Below are positions 1 to 9,105 of a stretch of DNA of 64,000 nt, piece after piece; position 1 is the first letter of the stretch, and each line of letters begins with the position of its first letter. The stretch comes from Iodidimonas nitroreducens. Lineage in GTDB: Bacteria; Pseudomonadota; Alphaproteobacteria; Sphingomonadales; Rhodothalassiaceae. A program made the position numbers and the translations under genes. The notes under the pieces were generated by a model, which saw nothing but the letters and a program-made list of their open reading frames with translations, did no database searches and was not told the DNA's origin. The stretch covers positions 1-64,000 of the forward strand of contig BAYV01000041.1 of assembly GCA_000710935.1 (NCBI GenBank). Direction: 5' to 3'.

Positions 1-10
1 TGAAGACCCC

Positions 11-31
11 CCTCCCATTAAAAATGGGGGG
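11..31. terminator. Short hairpin at the window edge
   Basis: CCCATT (14-19) pairs with AATGGG (23-28) around an AAA loop, with further C-G and T-G pairs outside it. No T-run follows on either strand. It may end a gene lying left of the window. The following 140 bases carry only a 36-codon open frame (32-142), GC-rich and unlike any family I know, so no gene is called there. Confidence 0.25.
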
Positions 32-172
32 ATGACCATGGGCCAGATCACGCAGCCGCTGGCACATTCCGGTCTTGGGCGGGCAGATGGACTGGTGGCG
101 GATCATCTTCCGATCCGCCCCAGCAAGGCGGCAGGCCCTTAAAATGTATCTGCAAATGCCAGGATCATGCGT

Positions 173-2779
173 TTAGAAACGATAAGCGAGGCTGAAGCGG
201 AAATTCCGGCCCACGATTGGACGACCAAATGTAGCAATTGATGAGTCCGCAGCCGGTCCAGCCAGCAAATCTGTTCGCGGATTGCCTTCGGTCAAACCAA
301 TGCTATTGGTCAGATTGTCCGCAATCAGGGTAAATTCAAAATTCTTAAGGAAATTCAGTGTCATCCCGGCTCCAACTGTCGTGAAGGATGGCAAAATGAT
401 ATTATTGGAGAAATCCTGAAACCGCTTCCCCGTATGGTTCACATCCAAAAACAGGGAGCCATCGGCCTGATCAAAGCTGAAGGCATATTTGGGCCGAACG
501 GACACCATCACCCGGGGAATGCGCGGCACTCTATTACCATCAAGACCAGCAAAGCTGGTATCAGTCAAATCAATGCCTGCACCTGTGCTATTGACATCAA
601 AAGCAGTTAGATCGGCATCCTGAAACGTGCCTTTCAACTTGAGCGAAAAGCCATAAAAGGGACCAACTAAGGCTTCTGCTTCAATACCTTTTGTTTCTGC
701 GCTCTGCACGATAGTGGTGTTAATCAGATTGCCCTGATTATCAAGAACCGGTTCAGTAAAGACCTGATCGGAAAAATCGCTGAAAAAGGCGGTAAAGAAG
801 GCCTGCAGATAAGGTAAATCAATCTTGAAACCGCCTTCGACTTGGAAAATATCATTGACCAGAAGATCTTCTGTTCCCCCCTCACCCAATTCAGCGACGG
901 CCAGATCATCAAGGGTCGGCGTACGAAACCCATCGCTTACACGGGCATAAGTTGCGATCCAATCATCAATTTCGTAATTGGCGCCGATGGAATAGGAAAA
1001 TTCTTCATATTTTTCCCGAAAGCTGCTGAAAGCTCCCGTGCCAAATAGAATATTATCATCTGCCAACGTTTCCAGGCCATTGGCCGGGATCAAGGGATTG
1101 TTTTCGCTTTCATCAAAAACGCCCGGTGTTTCAACCTGTCCTTCCAGAACCTGTGATTCAAATCGAAAGCCAAGATCAATCCGCAAACGCTGCGTTGCCT
1201 GCCATTCATCAGCAGCATAAATCGCAAAAACTTCGCCATCACCTGAATAGTTTTCAAATCCATTGCCAAATTGAATGAAGCTGTTCTGTGTGACAGCTCC
1301 GATCACATCCCCTGCTCCATTCACTGCAAACAGATCGAGATTGCGTGGCGATCCATCGACTTCCTGCAGAAATGTGGCAACCTGCTGCGTTTGATCGATA
1401 TTATAAAGGCTGGCATAAAAGCCAAAAGTGAGAAAATGTTCCCCCAGAAAATCAACCGATCGACCGACCTGCAGATCATTCTGAAAATTATCGAAATCAC
1501 TTTTGACCCCGAAAAAGCCACTCAATGCCAAAAGGCCATTGCCATTATTGCCGCCCGCGCCATTCTGGGCGAAATCAAAGGTCGAGTTGGCCCCGACACC
1601 ATCCCCTTGAAATCTTAGAGCCAGACGTTCCGTGCCCTCAAAAGCTGCTTGCGCCCGGGCCAATTGCCCATCGATGAAGGATGCGGCTTCAGAGATGCTG
1701 AACGGAATAGCGCTGATAAAATTTGTTTCGCCATCCATGAAGCGGGTTTTATTCGCCAGCTTCCAGGCCCCCAGATCATATTGAAAATCACTGCCAACAG
1801 TGATCGCTTCATTATGAATGCCATCCGTCAGATCAAAAGTTTCGCGATTGCCTCCCGGCTGTAATAAGGTTGCGAGCCTTTGATCATCACTTACCAAGGT
1901 ATCTTCATTGGCATCGAGCCCGGGAATACTGGTCAGGTCTCCATCTTCATCCAGCCCTAAAGGGATGGGCAGCAGGAAAAGATTTCGATCATTGATGTAA
2001 TCCGCATAAAAGGTCACTTCGCCCTTGTTCAATTGTTGCGTGATGCTGCCCCGAATATGGCCGCCTTCATCGCCCCTGAAGCCGGGATCGCGCACCCCAT
2101 CAGATGCCCGATAAAAACCACCCAATGTATAGGTTGTTCCCTCCGCTATAGGGCCGGAAATAAAGGCATCGGCGCGGAAATGATTGAAATCGCCATATTC
2201 GCCTTTGATGATTCCTTCAAACTCTTCGGTGCCTTTTTTCGTGATGTGATTGAAAATACCCCCCGGAGCATTGGATGCAAAAACAGCCGACGATCCGCCA
2301 CGCACGGCTTCAACCCGGCGGGTATTCTCATCAAGACGATAAAGGCCATCAGGCGTTAAAAAACCTATGCCATGTTCTTCAAAAACGGGCAGGCCATCCA
2401 CATTAATTTTAGTGAACAGAAATTGTCCCGGTGCGGGAATGCCCCGCACAAAAACATTGGACGCGGATTGACCTCCTGAAGACTCTGCCCAAACGCCTGG
2501 CACTTCAGAATAAACATCAGCCAATGTCAGCGGGCCGGATTCACGCAAGCCTTCTTCATCAAATGTTGTAATTGATGCCGATGAGGAAAATTGCGTAACC
2601 TCTGAACCTAAGGAAAGACGACCGGTGACCACGATTTCTTCAATGGCACGAATGGGCTGTTCCTGTTGGGCCAGCGCACCCTCATCATTTTGTTGTTGGG
2701 CATGCGCCTGTAAAGCCCCCAGCATTAGTGCACAGCTTGCGCCTGAAAGCCAAAAATAGTGATGAATTCTCTTTTTCAT
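173..2779 (-). CDS. TonB-dependent outer-membrane receptor
   Basis: An 868-residue outer-membrane beta-barrel that would import a substrate using TonB/ExbBD energy. Residues 1-27 form a signal peptide ending in AHA. A TonB-box-like EEIVVTG follows at about 47-53. The plug domain carries the usual VFVRGIP and VEAVRGGSSAVFASNAPGG motifs. The protein ends GRNFRFSLAYRF, the aromatic C-terminus needed for barrel assembly. It starts 28 bases after the glpD stop on the same strand, so it is probably the last gene of the symporter-regulator-glpD series, implying the substrate of that locus enters through it. Base composition is A+T-richer than the genes beyond 9.3 kb. The substrate cannot be read from the sequence. 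Confidence 0.93.
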   Translation of the reverse strand: MKKRIHHYFWLSGASCALMLGALQAHAQQQNDEGALAQQEQPIRAIEEIVVTGRLSLGSEVTQFSSSASITTFDEEGLRESGPLTLADVYSEVPGVWAESSGGQSASNVFVRGIPAPGQFLFTKINVDGLPVFEEHGIGFLTPDGLYRLDENTRRVEAVRGGSSAVFASNAPGGIFNHITKKGTEEFEGIIKGEYGDFNHFRADAFISGPIAEGTTYTLGGFYRASDGVRDPGFRGDEGGHIRGSITQQLNKGEVTFYADYINDRNLFLLPIPLGLDEDGDLTSIPGLDANEDTLVSDDQRLATLLQPGGNRETFDLTDGIHNEAITVGSDFQYDLGAWKLANKTRFMDGETNFISAIPFSISEAASFIDGQLARAQAAFEGTERLALRFQGDGVGANSTFDFAQNGAGGNNGNGLLALSGFFGVKSDFDNFQNDLQVGRSVDFLGEHFLTFGFYASLYNIDQTQQVATFLQEVDGSPRNLDLFAVNGAGDVIGAVTQNSFIQFGNGFENYSGDGEVFAIYAADEWQATQRLRIDLGFRFESQVLEGQVETPGVFDESENNPLIPANGLETLADDNILFGTGAFSSFREKYEEFSYSIGANYEIDDWIATYARVSDGFRTPTLDDLAVAELGEGGTEDLLVNDIFQVEGGFKIDLPYLQAFFTAFFSDFSDQVFTEPVLDNQGNLINTTIVQSAETKGIEAEALVGPFYGFSLKLKGTFQDADLTAFDVNSTGAGIDLTDTSFAGLDGNRVPRIPRVMVSVRPKYAFSFDQADGSLFLDVNHTGKRFQDFSNNIILPSFTTVGAGMTLNFLKNFEFTLIADNLTNSIGLTEGNPRTDLLAGPAADSSIATFGRPIVGRNFRFSLAYRF

Positions 2780-2807
2780 TGGAAACTCCCATAGATTCTT
2801 GTTTTGA

Positions 2808-4373
2808 TTAAATTTTTAATTGCGTTTCTTGCTTTTGTACGTTGTTCGAGGCCTGTTCATGCAGCCAGCGATCAACGGACTGACGGTCTTTTTCGGGGGT
2901 TGAAAGCCCCAGTTTTGTGCGCCGATAAAGAAAATCGACACCATCACGCACCCATTCATGCGCCATGGCATAAGCAAGCTCAGCTTCGTAAACATCAGGT
3001 GCGATCTCGGCACCCAGATCCTCAAAACTATTGCAGTCTTCCAAAAGCCGGTCGGCGAGGCTTCCATAAGTGCGCAGATACCGCCGCGCCAAAGGCTCTG
3101 GCAGCCACGCGTAACAACCCATAAAATCTTCAAGGTTTCTTTTAAAATCAGCCCCATAAGGAAGATCGCCGCCCGGAAGGATCGCCTTTTCTGTCCAATC
3201 TTTTGACGAAATAGGCATCGTACGCCCCAAAGCATGCACCGCCTCTTGCGCAAGACAGCGATAGGTCGTGAGCTTGCCACCAAAAATATTCAGAAGCGGT
3301 GCCTTGTTATCCGGCGCATCCAGTTCGAGATGATAGTCGCGTGACACCTTTGAGGGATTATCCTCTGCGCCATAAAGGGGGCGCACGCCTGTAAAGCTAA
3401 AGATAATATCCGACCGATCCGGTGGTTTTTTAAAAAATTTACTTGCTACATCAATAAGATAATCTATTTCTTCCTGAGAAATTTCAGGATTGTCCAGATC
3501 GCCTTTAAAAACAATATCTGTGGTACCGATCAGTGTAAAATTTTGCTCAAAAGGGATCGCAAAAATGATGCGCCCGTCTGTGTTTTGAAAAAGATAGGCA
3601 CTTTCATGAGAAAACAGCCGGGGGACAACAATATGACTGCCTTTGACGAGCGTCAGGCGCTTAGGGATATCGTAACCAATCTGGTCTGACAGGATTTGTC
3701 CGGCCCAAGGCCCGGCTGCGTTGACGAGTGACCTGGCTTTAAATCCATAGGCCAAAGGCGGTTCATCAGACGGGGCAGAAAGCGCATCAAGATGCCAAAG
3801 ATCATTATGGCGCCTCGCCTTTTCTACGCGCATATGCGTGTAGATGCTGGCTCCACGGTCCCGCGCATCAATAGCATTCAAAATAACCAGACGATTATCT
3901 TCGGTCCAGCAATCCCAATAGCTGAGCGCCGGCCGCTTCAAAGATGAGACCAGAGCATCCCCGGCCTGATCTTGCTTCAGATCAAGGGCTTTGGCTGAAG
4001 GAATATCCCCCCGTGCCGCCAGATGATCATATAAATAAAGGCCCAATTTAAGGAGCCAGCGCGGACGCCCCCCCGCTACCTTTGGCATGATAAAGCGCAA
4101 TGGGGTGACGATATGTGGTGCGCTTTTCATCAAAATTGCGCGTTCCGACAAAGATTCGCGCACCAATCGAAATTCCAGATGTTCAAGATAACGTAAGCCG
4201 CCATGGATCAGCTTGGTGCTTGCCGATGAAGTTGCGCCCCCCAGATCACCTTTTTCACAGAGCAAAACCGACAGACCACGCCCCGCCATGTCCCGGGCAA
4301 TGCCAACGCCATTGATACCACCCCCAATGATCGCAACATCAAAAATTTTTTCAATATTGTTTGTATGGCGCAT
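2808..4373 (-). CDS. glpD: Aerobic glycerol-3-phosphate dehydrogenase
   Basis: FAD-dependent, membrane-associated enzyme oxidising sn-glycerol 3-phosphate to dihydroxyacetone phosphate and passing electrons to quinone. The N-terminus has the dinucleotide-binding fold DVAIIGGGINGVGIARD and the family block ATSSASTKLIHGGLRYLE. The C-terminal DAO_C-like region (about 380-510) is complete. Length of 521 residues matches the family. The ATG at 4373 is chosen over 4385 because GAAGG lies five bases before it, while the upstream ATG has no useful ribosome site. It lies between a DeoR/GlpR-type regulator and a TonB receptor. No glycerol kinase is visible nearby, so phosphorylation must be encoded elsewhere. 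Confidence 0.95.
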   Translation of the reverse strand: MRHTNNIEKIFDVAIIGGGINGVGIARDMAGRGLSVLLCEKGDLGGATSSASTKLIHGGLRYLEHLEFRLVRESLSERAILMKSAPHIVTPLRFIMPKVAGGRPRWLLKLGLYLYDHLAARGDIPSAKALDLKQDQAGDALVSSLKRPALSYWDCWTEDNRLVILNAIDARDRGASIYTHMRVEKARRHNDLWHLDALSAPSDEPPLAYGFKARSLVNAAGPWAGQILSDQIGYDIPKRLTLVKGSHIVVPRLFSHESAYLFQNTDGRIIFAIPFEQNFTLIGTTDIVFKGDLDNPEISQEEIDYLIDVASKFFKKPPDRSDIIFSFTGVRPLYGAEDNPSKVSRDYHLELDAPDNKAPLLNIFGGKLTTYRCLAQEAVHALGRTMPISSKDWTEKAILPGGDLPYGADFKRNLEDFMGCYAWLPEPLARRYLRTYGSLADRLLEDCNSFEDLGAEIAPDVYEAELAYAMAHEWVRDGVDFLYRRTKLGLSTPEKDRQSVDRWLHEQASNNVQKQETQLKI

Positions 4374-4463
4374 TGAAGCCTTCATCTTTCGTTTGAAGGC
4401 ATCTTAATCGATCATAAATGAAAATCAATGGCCATTTTAATGTTCATATGATTGATATCGAGC

Positions 4464-4469
4464 ATTATA
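4464..4469 (-). promoter_or_regulatory. Possible glpD -10 element
   Basis: A perfect TATAAT on the minus strand sits at the end of the regulator gene, about 90 bases before the glpD start. The hexamer 17 bases upstream (GTCCCA) is a poor -35. An ACGAA element, also seen twice before the symporter, lies between it and the start at about 4387-4391. This would give glpD its own regulated promoter; the evidence is weak. Confidence 0.3.
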
Positions 4470-4475
4470 GACGCA

Positions 4476-5252
4476 TCATGGGGCTGTGGGACCGCTGACA
4501 ATAACACGCACTCCATGGCGATCGAGCAGATCTGCAATGGGTTTAGGGGGATGTTGATCGGTAAAAAGCGCTGTTAATTGAGAGACATGCCCCATTTTAA
4601 CCAAGGCGTTGCGTCCAAATTTAGTGCTGTCGGCCAGCAGATAAACGGTCCGGGCATTGCGCAGAATGGCTTGTGCCACTCGCACTTCGCGATAATCAAA
4701 ATCGAGCAAATTTCCCGTAGAATCGATACCTGAAATACCGACGATGGCAAAGTCGACCATGAATTGCTCAATCATATCCACAGCCGAAGCCCCCACCACG
4801 GCTTTATCTGCTCCGCGCACGCGCCCACCCGTGACGATCACCTCGAAATCCGCCTTATTGGAAGCTTCAATCGCCACATTCAGATTATTGGTGATGATCT
4901 TTAATCCATTGCAACGATTGATCAAGGCATGGCCAGCCGCCTCTGTCGTTGTTCCAACATTGATAAAAAGTGAAGAATTATCGGGAATCTGTTCGGCTAA
5001 GGCACGACCGATGGCTTCTTTAGAATCGCTGTGCACATGTTGCCGAATTCCATAATGCAGATTTTCCACAGTCCCCGGTAAAGTGGCACCGCCATGATAA
5101 CGTTCGAGCAGGCGATTATCGCATAATGCATTGATATCACGCCTGATCGTTTGCGATGTCACATCAAATTTTTGTGCCAAAACATCGATTTCCACTTCAC
5201 CTGTTGCCCGTGCCAATTCAAGTATTTTTTTTTGTCGCGCATTCAGAGTCAT
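4476..5252 (-). CDS. DeoR/GlpR-family transcriptional repressor
   Basis: A 258-residue DeoR-family regulator. The N-terminal winged helix-turn-helix (about 5-60) contains VLAQKFDVTSQTIRRDIN, the family recognition helix. The remaining ~190 residues form the sugar-phosphate-isomerase-like effector domain with INVGTTTEAAGHAL and VGISGIDSTGNLLDFD. Such proteins sense phosphorylated sugars or glycerol 3-phosphate; the neighbour glpD makes the latter the likely ligand. The ATG at 5252 is chosen because GAGGG precedes it by five bases; the longer frame to 5315 would run into the symporter gene. It follows the symporter by 28 bases and probably shares its transcript. Confidence 0.92.
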   Translation of the reverse strand: MTLNARQKKILELARATGEVEIDVLAQKFDVTSQTIRRDINALCDNRLLERYHGGATLPGTVENLHYGIRQHVHSDSKEAIGRALAEQIPDNSSLFINVGTTTEAAGHALINRCNGLKIITNNLNVAIEASNKADFEVIVTGGRVRGADKAVVGASAVDMIEQFMVDFAIVGISGIDSTGNLLDFDYREVRVAQAILRNARTVYLLADSTKFGRNALVKMGHVSQLTALFTDQHPPKPIADLLDRHGVRVIVSGPTAP

Positions 5253-5280
5253 CGAAACCCTCGCCCTAATTTCCAAAACC

Positions 5281-6861
5281 TTAGCGGAAAATATAGACAA
5301 TTCCCGCTGTGGCAAGCATGAGCAGCACAGCTAGGCTCCAGGGATTGCTGAAACGACGGGATCCCGTGCGCGGAGCGGCATCCATGACATCTCGAGACCA
5401 GAGAACATCGGCAATCTCGGAACGATCCCGCGCGGGGGTTTGCAAACTGCCCATAACGAGCCCGATAGAGCTGAAAACGAACAAAATGGGTGCAACATAA
5501 AGGAAATGAAGCGTAAATATCTCAAAAACAACGACAGACATAAAAAGCACAATGCCGCCAAGAAGGCCAAATAAAAGACCCATCACCGCGCCATGAGCGG
5601 TAGCGCGAGGCCAGAAAACACCAAAAAGATATAAAGCGACAACCGGCGGTACCAGATAAGAAAACATCGTTTGAAGATATTGAAATAACGACTCAAACCG
5701 GGCGATCTGCGGTGCCCATAAAATGGCAAACAGCATGAACAGGCCCATAACGATTCGTCCAATCGTCATGAGTTGGCGGCTATCGATGTCAGGAAATCTG
5801 GGACGAATAAAATCCATAGTCACCAAGGTTGAGGCGGAATTGAGCGATGAATCCACAGCCGACATGATGGCCGCAATGAAGCCGGCCAAAACCAATCCTA
5901 AAAGCCCGGTCGGCAAAAGATCGAACATCAAAGTGGGAAACACCAGATCAGGACGGGGGAGATCAGGATATATCAAAATCGCAAAACTGCCCGGCAAAAC
6001 CATGATGAACAAAGGCAGCAGCTTCAATGACCCTGCGAAAATAGCGCCCCAACGGCCATGATCCAATGATTTTGCCGCAAGAGCACGCTGAACAATGGTT
6101 TGGTTCGTAGCCCAATAATAAAATCCCAAAAGTGGAACACCCGTCAGCAGGCCCAACCACGGTAAGGCGGGATCATCCAAAGGCCGGATGAGGCTCAGTT
6201 TTTCCGCCGGAATAGCTGCTAACACGGCCTGCCAGCCTCCTGCCGCATCCAAGGCCATCACAGAAATCACAGCCGACCCAATAAGCAGAAGAACGGCCTG
6301 GATACTATCGGTGTAGATGACGGCTGCCAGCCCCCCCGCAATCGTATAAATCCCTGCAACAATGGCCAGAACGGTAATGCTGACCCATAAAGGGAGATCA
6401 GGAAATATCATCTGCAATACCATGGCCCCGGCAAACAGACTGCCTGCCGTATCCACCACAATATTTAAAAACAGGGTGAGTGAAGCGAGATATACCCGGG
6501 CCCGCCGATCATATCGCCGCTCGAAATATTCCGGCATGGTATAAACCCCCGTTTTCAGGAGCATCGGCAGGAAAAAAAGAGAAAACAAAACCAAAATAAC
6601 GGCAGCCATCCATTCATAGCTATAAACCGCAATGCCGGTGGCATAGGCATCACCCGACAAGCCGATGAGGGTGGTGCTTGAAATATTGGAAGCAAAAAGT
6701 GAGAGGCCGATGAAGGGCCAAAGCATGGAGCGGCCAGCCAGAAAATAGTCGTCAGCCCCTTTGTTACTGCGCGAAAGCCAAGCTCCTAAGGCCAACATTC
6801 CGATGAAATAGATGCCTAAAATCGCATAATCAATAGCACCCAGCCCGCCAAATTCCTGCAT
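5281..6861 (-). CDS. Sodium:solute symporter, sugar-type SSS family
   Basis: A 526-residue polytopic inner-membrane protein with about 14 hydrophobic segments. It matches the SSS/SglT family: N-terminal GAWLSRSNKGADDYFLAGRS, then SLFASNISSTTLIGLSG, which carries the sodium-site helix, and YWATNQTIVQRALAAKS. It would carry a sugar or polyol with Na+ from the periplasm. The ATG at 6861 is preferred to a TTG at 6864 because GGAGG lies five bases upstream of the ATG. It is the first gene of the minus-strand series (symporter, regulator, glpD, receptor) and divergent from the alpha-glucosidase, so these probably handle the same substrate. Subfamily specificity is not determinable here. Confidence 0.93.
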   Translation of the reverse strand: MQEFGGLGAIDYAILGIYFIGMLALGAWLSRSNKGADDYFLAGRSMLWPFIGLSLFASNISSTTLIGLSGDAYATGIAVYSYEWMAAVILVLFSLFFLPMLLKTGVYTMPEYFERRYDRRARVYLASLTLFLNIVVDTAGSLFAGAMVLQMIFPDLPLWVSITVLAIVAGIYTIAGGLAAVIYTDSIQAVLLLIGSAVISVMALDAAGGWQAVLAAIPAEKLSLIRPLDDPALPWLGLLTGVPLLGFYYWATNQTIVQRALAAKSLDHGRWGAIFAGSLKLLPLFIMVLPGSFAILIYPDLPRPDLVFPTLMFDLLPTGLLGLVLAGFIAAIMSAVDSSLNSASTLVTMDFIRPRFPDIDSRQLMTIGRIVMGLFMLFAILWAPQIARFESLFQYLQTMFSYLVPPVVALYLFGVFWPRATAHGAVMGLLFGLLGGIVLFMSVVVFEIFTLHFLYVAPILFVFSSIGLVMGSLQTPARDRSEIADVLWSRDVMDAAPRTGSRRFSNPWSLAVLLMLATAGIVYIFR

Positions 6862-6938
6862 CAAAACCTCCCCATATCAGCCACATGCCAGCGATCAGCC
6901 GCAGCAGCAAAAATCAGCTTGTTTCATTTGTCGCACCT

Positions 6939-6968
6939 ATAATGTTCGTATTTTTTCATATTCGTCAA
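6939..6968 (-). promoter_or_regulatory. Promoter with paired ACGAA motifs before the symporter operon
   Basis: On the minus strand TTGACG (6963-6968) and CATTAT (6939-6944) are 18 bases apart, a fair sigma-70 pair. TACGAA (6945-6950) and GACGAA (6961-6966) occupy the spacer and overlap the -35. Repeated TTTCG/CGAAA-type elements are typical of GlpR sites in Proteobacteria, so this may be the DeoR regulator's operator. The site is inferred from pattern only. The rest of the 215-base divergent gap holds nothing else I can name. Confidence 0.35.
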
Positions 6969-7076
6969 TTTGTGATCTGCTTTTGTTGGTTTTGATCTTG
7001 CAATTACAAGCGATTCACAAAATGCTCTGCCCCATGCTGCGACAGTGGCATCGATTTTTTTAATAAGGAGTTGGAT

Positions 7077-8753
7077 GTGAAATCAGGCGCTCATGAGGAT
7101 TGGTGGAAAGGCGCGGTAATGTACCAGATCTATCCACGCAGCTTTCAAGATAGCAGCGGAAATGGTGTCGGGGATATACAGGGTATTATTGATCGTCTCG
7201 ATTATATTGCATCTTTGGGCGTTGACGGCATCTGGCTCTCCCCTTTTTTTGTCTCTCCCATGCTTGATTTTGGCTATGATGTTGCTGATTATCGTGCTGT
7301 TGATCCCATTTTTGGAACACTCGATAGCTTTAAAAAATTAGTCTATGAAGCCCATGCGCGCGGGCTAAAACTGATTATCGATCAAATTTATTCCCACACA
7401 TCCGATCAACATGAATGGTTTAAGGAAAGCCGGAGCAGTCGCATAAACTCTAAAGCGGATTGGTATGTTTGGGCCGATCCCAAGCCCGATGGCTCAGCCC
7501 CCAATAACTGGCAGAGTTTTTTCGGCGGTCCGGCATGGAGTTGGGACAGCCAGCGACAGCAATATTATCTGCATAATTTTCTCAGCCAGCAGCCCGATCT
7601 GGACGTGCGGACGCCTGCAGTTCAGGAGGCTCTGCTCGATGTTGCCCGTTTCTGGCTTGATCTTGGTATTGATGGATTCAGGCTGGATGTTGCAAATTTC
7701 TATATGTGCGATCCCTTATTGCGCGATAATCCGCCGGCTATCTATCCACAAGAACCCAGGCCCTATCGATATCAGCGCCATGTTCATGATAAATCTCATC
7801 CCGATAATCTGGCTTTCATTGCACGGTTAAGAAATCTCCTCGACTCCTATGGCGCTCGTATGATCGTTGCGGAAATCGAAGATGATGATCCTATTGCCCG
7901 AACGGCAGAATATACCAATGGCCCGGAGCGGCTGCATACCGCCTATAATTTTGTTTATCTTGCAGCTAAAGGTGTCCCCGATGCGGCAATGCTTTCAGGT
8001 CCCCTAAAAGATTGGAATGAACGCGCCGGCGCATCATGGCCAAGCTGGGCTTTTTCCAATCATGATGTACCCCGTGTGATCAGCCGATGGAATTCAGAGT
8101 TATCCGATCAACAGCGCGCAAAGCTCTATCAGGCGCTTTTGCTCAGCTTGCGCGGCACGATTTTTATCTATCAGGGCGAAGAATTGGGGCTGCCCCAGGC
8201 CAATGTGCCTTATGATCGCCTTCAAGATCCCGAGGCCATTCGCTTTTGGCCTCTCACTTTAGGGCGCGATGGCTGTCGCACACCGATGGTTTGGAATGCC
8301 AAGGACCCTTTTTGTGATTTTTCCACCACAGAGCCATGGCTGCCTATCGATCCCGCCCATCGACCCCTGGCAGTGGATCAACAGGAGTCCGATGCATCAT
8401 CAGTGCTGAACTGCACAAAAAACCTGATAAACATCCGGAATCAACATCCGGCCTTAAAGCATGGCGAGATGACTTTTCTCGAAACACCCGCCCCGCTTCT
8501 GGCTTTCATCCGCTCTCATCAATCCGAACAGATCTTGTGCCTTTTCAATCTCGGCAACAAACCCGCACAAATTCATAAGGATGTCCTAAGCCTGTCTGAT
8601 AAGATCGTGATCCCACTGTTATGCCATCAGCAAACTGACATGAGCCAGAATGTTTTGGAACTCCCGCCTGCCAGTTGGATCTTTTGCCGAACTGACAGTG
8701 CGCGACTGGCAAAGCCGGGCGCTGAAGCGGATGTGTCCCATCGTGATTTTTGA
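7077..8753 (+). CDS. GH13 alpha-glucosidase with IS-derived C-terminal tail
   Basis: Cytoplasmic (no signal peptide) retaining alpha-glucosidase, 558 residues. The GH13 catalytic residues are visible: nucleophile Asp in DGFRLDVANF (~204), acid/base Glu in IVAEIEDD (~266) and the stabilising Asp in FSNHDVPR (~330). The segment ESRSSRINSKADWYVWADP resembles GH13_23 enzymes such as Halomonas HaG, which can use glycerol as a glucosyl acceptor (from memory). GTG at 7077 is chosen because AAGGAG ends six bases before it; the TTG at 7071 would touch that site. The native end is probably near LPPASWIFCR. The last ~20 residues are read from an IS256 remnant, so the original stop is lost. Activity is likely intact. 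Confidence 0.92.
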   Translation: MKSGAHEDWWKGAVMYQIYPRSFQDSSGNGVGDIQGIIDRLDYIASLGVDGIWLSPFFVSPMLDFGYDVADYRAVDPIFGTLDSFKKLVYEAHARGLKLIIDQIYSHTSDQHEWFKESRSSRINSKADWYVWADPKPDGSAPNNWQSFFGGPAWSWDSQRQQYYLHNFLSQQPDLDVRTPAVQEALLDVARFWLDLGIDGFRLDVANFYMCDPLLRDNPPAIYPQEPRPYRYQRHVHDKSHPDNLAFIARLRNLLDSYGARMIVAEIEDDDPIARTAEYTNGPERLHTAYNFVYLAAKGVPDAAMLSGPLKDWNERAGASWPSWAFSNHDVPRVISRWNSELSDQQRAKLYQALLLSLRGTIFIYQGEELGLPQANVPYDRLQDPEAIRFWPLTLGRDGCRTPMVWNAKDPFCDFSTTEPWLPIDPAHRPLAVDQQESDASSVLNCTKNLINIRNQHPALKHGEMTFLETPAPLLAFIRSHQSEQILCLFNLGNKPAQIHKDVLSLSDKIVIPLLCHQQTDMSQNVLELPPASWIFCRTDSARLAKPGAEADVSHRDF

Positions 8754-9071
8754 CGCTCTGCGGGTTAAAATCCGTGATGCCGATAGCCGAATGGTGAAAA
8801 ACAAGGCGGTTTACGTGGCCTTGGGCGTCACCCGTGACGGGGTGCGTGAGGTTTTGGGTCTGTGGGTTGCTGAAAGTTGGAGGGATCAGGAAACGATCCG
8901 GGGGATCGTTTCCCCCGACAACGGTGCCAAGTTCTGGTTATCAGTGATGAATTAGCTAAAGAGCCGGGCGTCCAGGACATCCTGATCGCGGTCGTGGACG
9001 GGCTGAAGTGCTTTCCCGAGGCCATCACCGCCGCCTTCCCGGAGGCCACGGTTCAGACTTGCGTTCGCCAT
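8689..9071 (+). pseudogene. IS256-family transposase remnant
   Basis: An internal fragment of an IS256-family (MULE-like DDE) transposase, without start or end. Frame 1 reads PIVIFDALRVKIRDADS and KAVYVALGVTRDGVREVLGLW, the block holding the first catalytic Asp. A stop occurs near 8953, and homology resumes in another frame with GVQDILIAVVDGLKCFPEA and TVQTCVRH, which hold the second Asp region. A stretch of about 50 bases with a perfect inverted repeat (8889-8913) interrupts GLWV...GAKFW, where normal family members have only a few residues. No terminal repeats are visible. Clearly dead. Its left end has replaced the stop of the upstream alpha-glucosidase. Confidence 0.88.
8889..8913. repeat. 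Perfect 11-bp inverted repeat inside the IS256 remnant
   Basis: GGAAACGATCC (8889-8899) and GGATCGTTTCC (8903-8913) are exact complements around a GGG loop. They fall in the stretch absent from normal IS256 transposases, so this may be the footprint of a nested element that inserted and left. Confidence 0.6.
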
Positions 9072-9105
9072 TGTCTCTCGGGCCAATGGCGGAAATGGTC
9101 TCACC

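Noticed and set aside
32-142. 36-codon open frame at the window start
   Set aside because: No ribosome site, no homology recognised, and it may be the remnant of a neighbouring gene.
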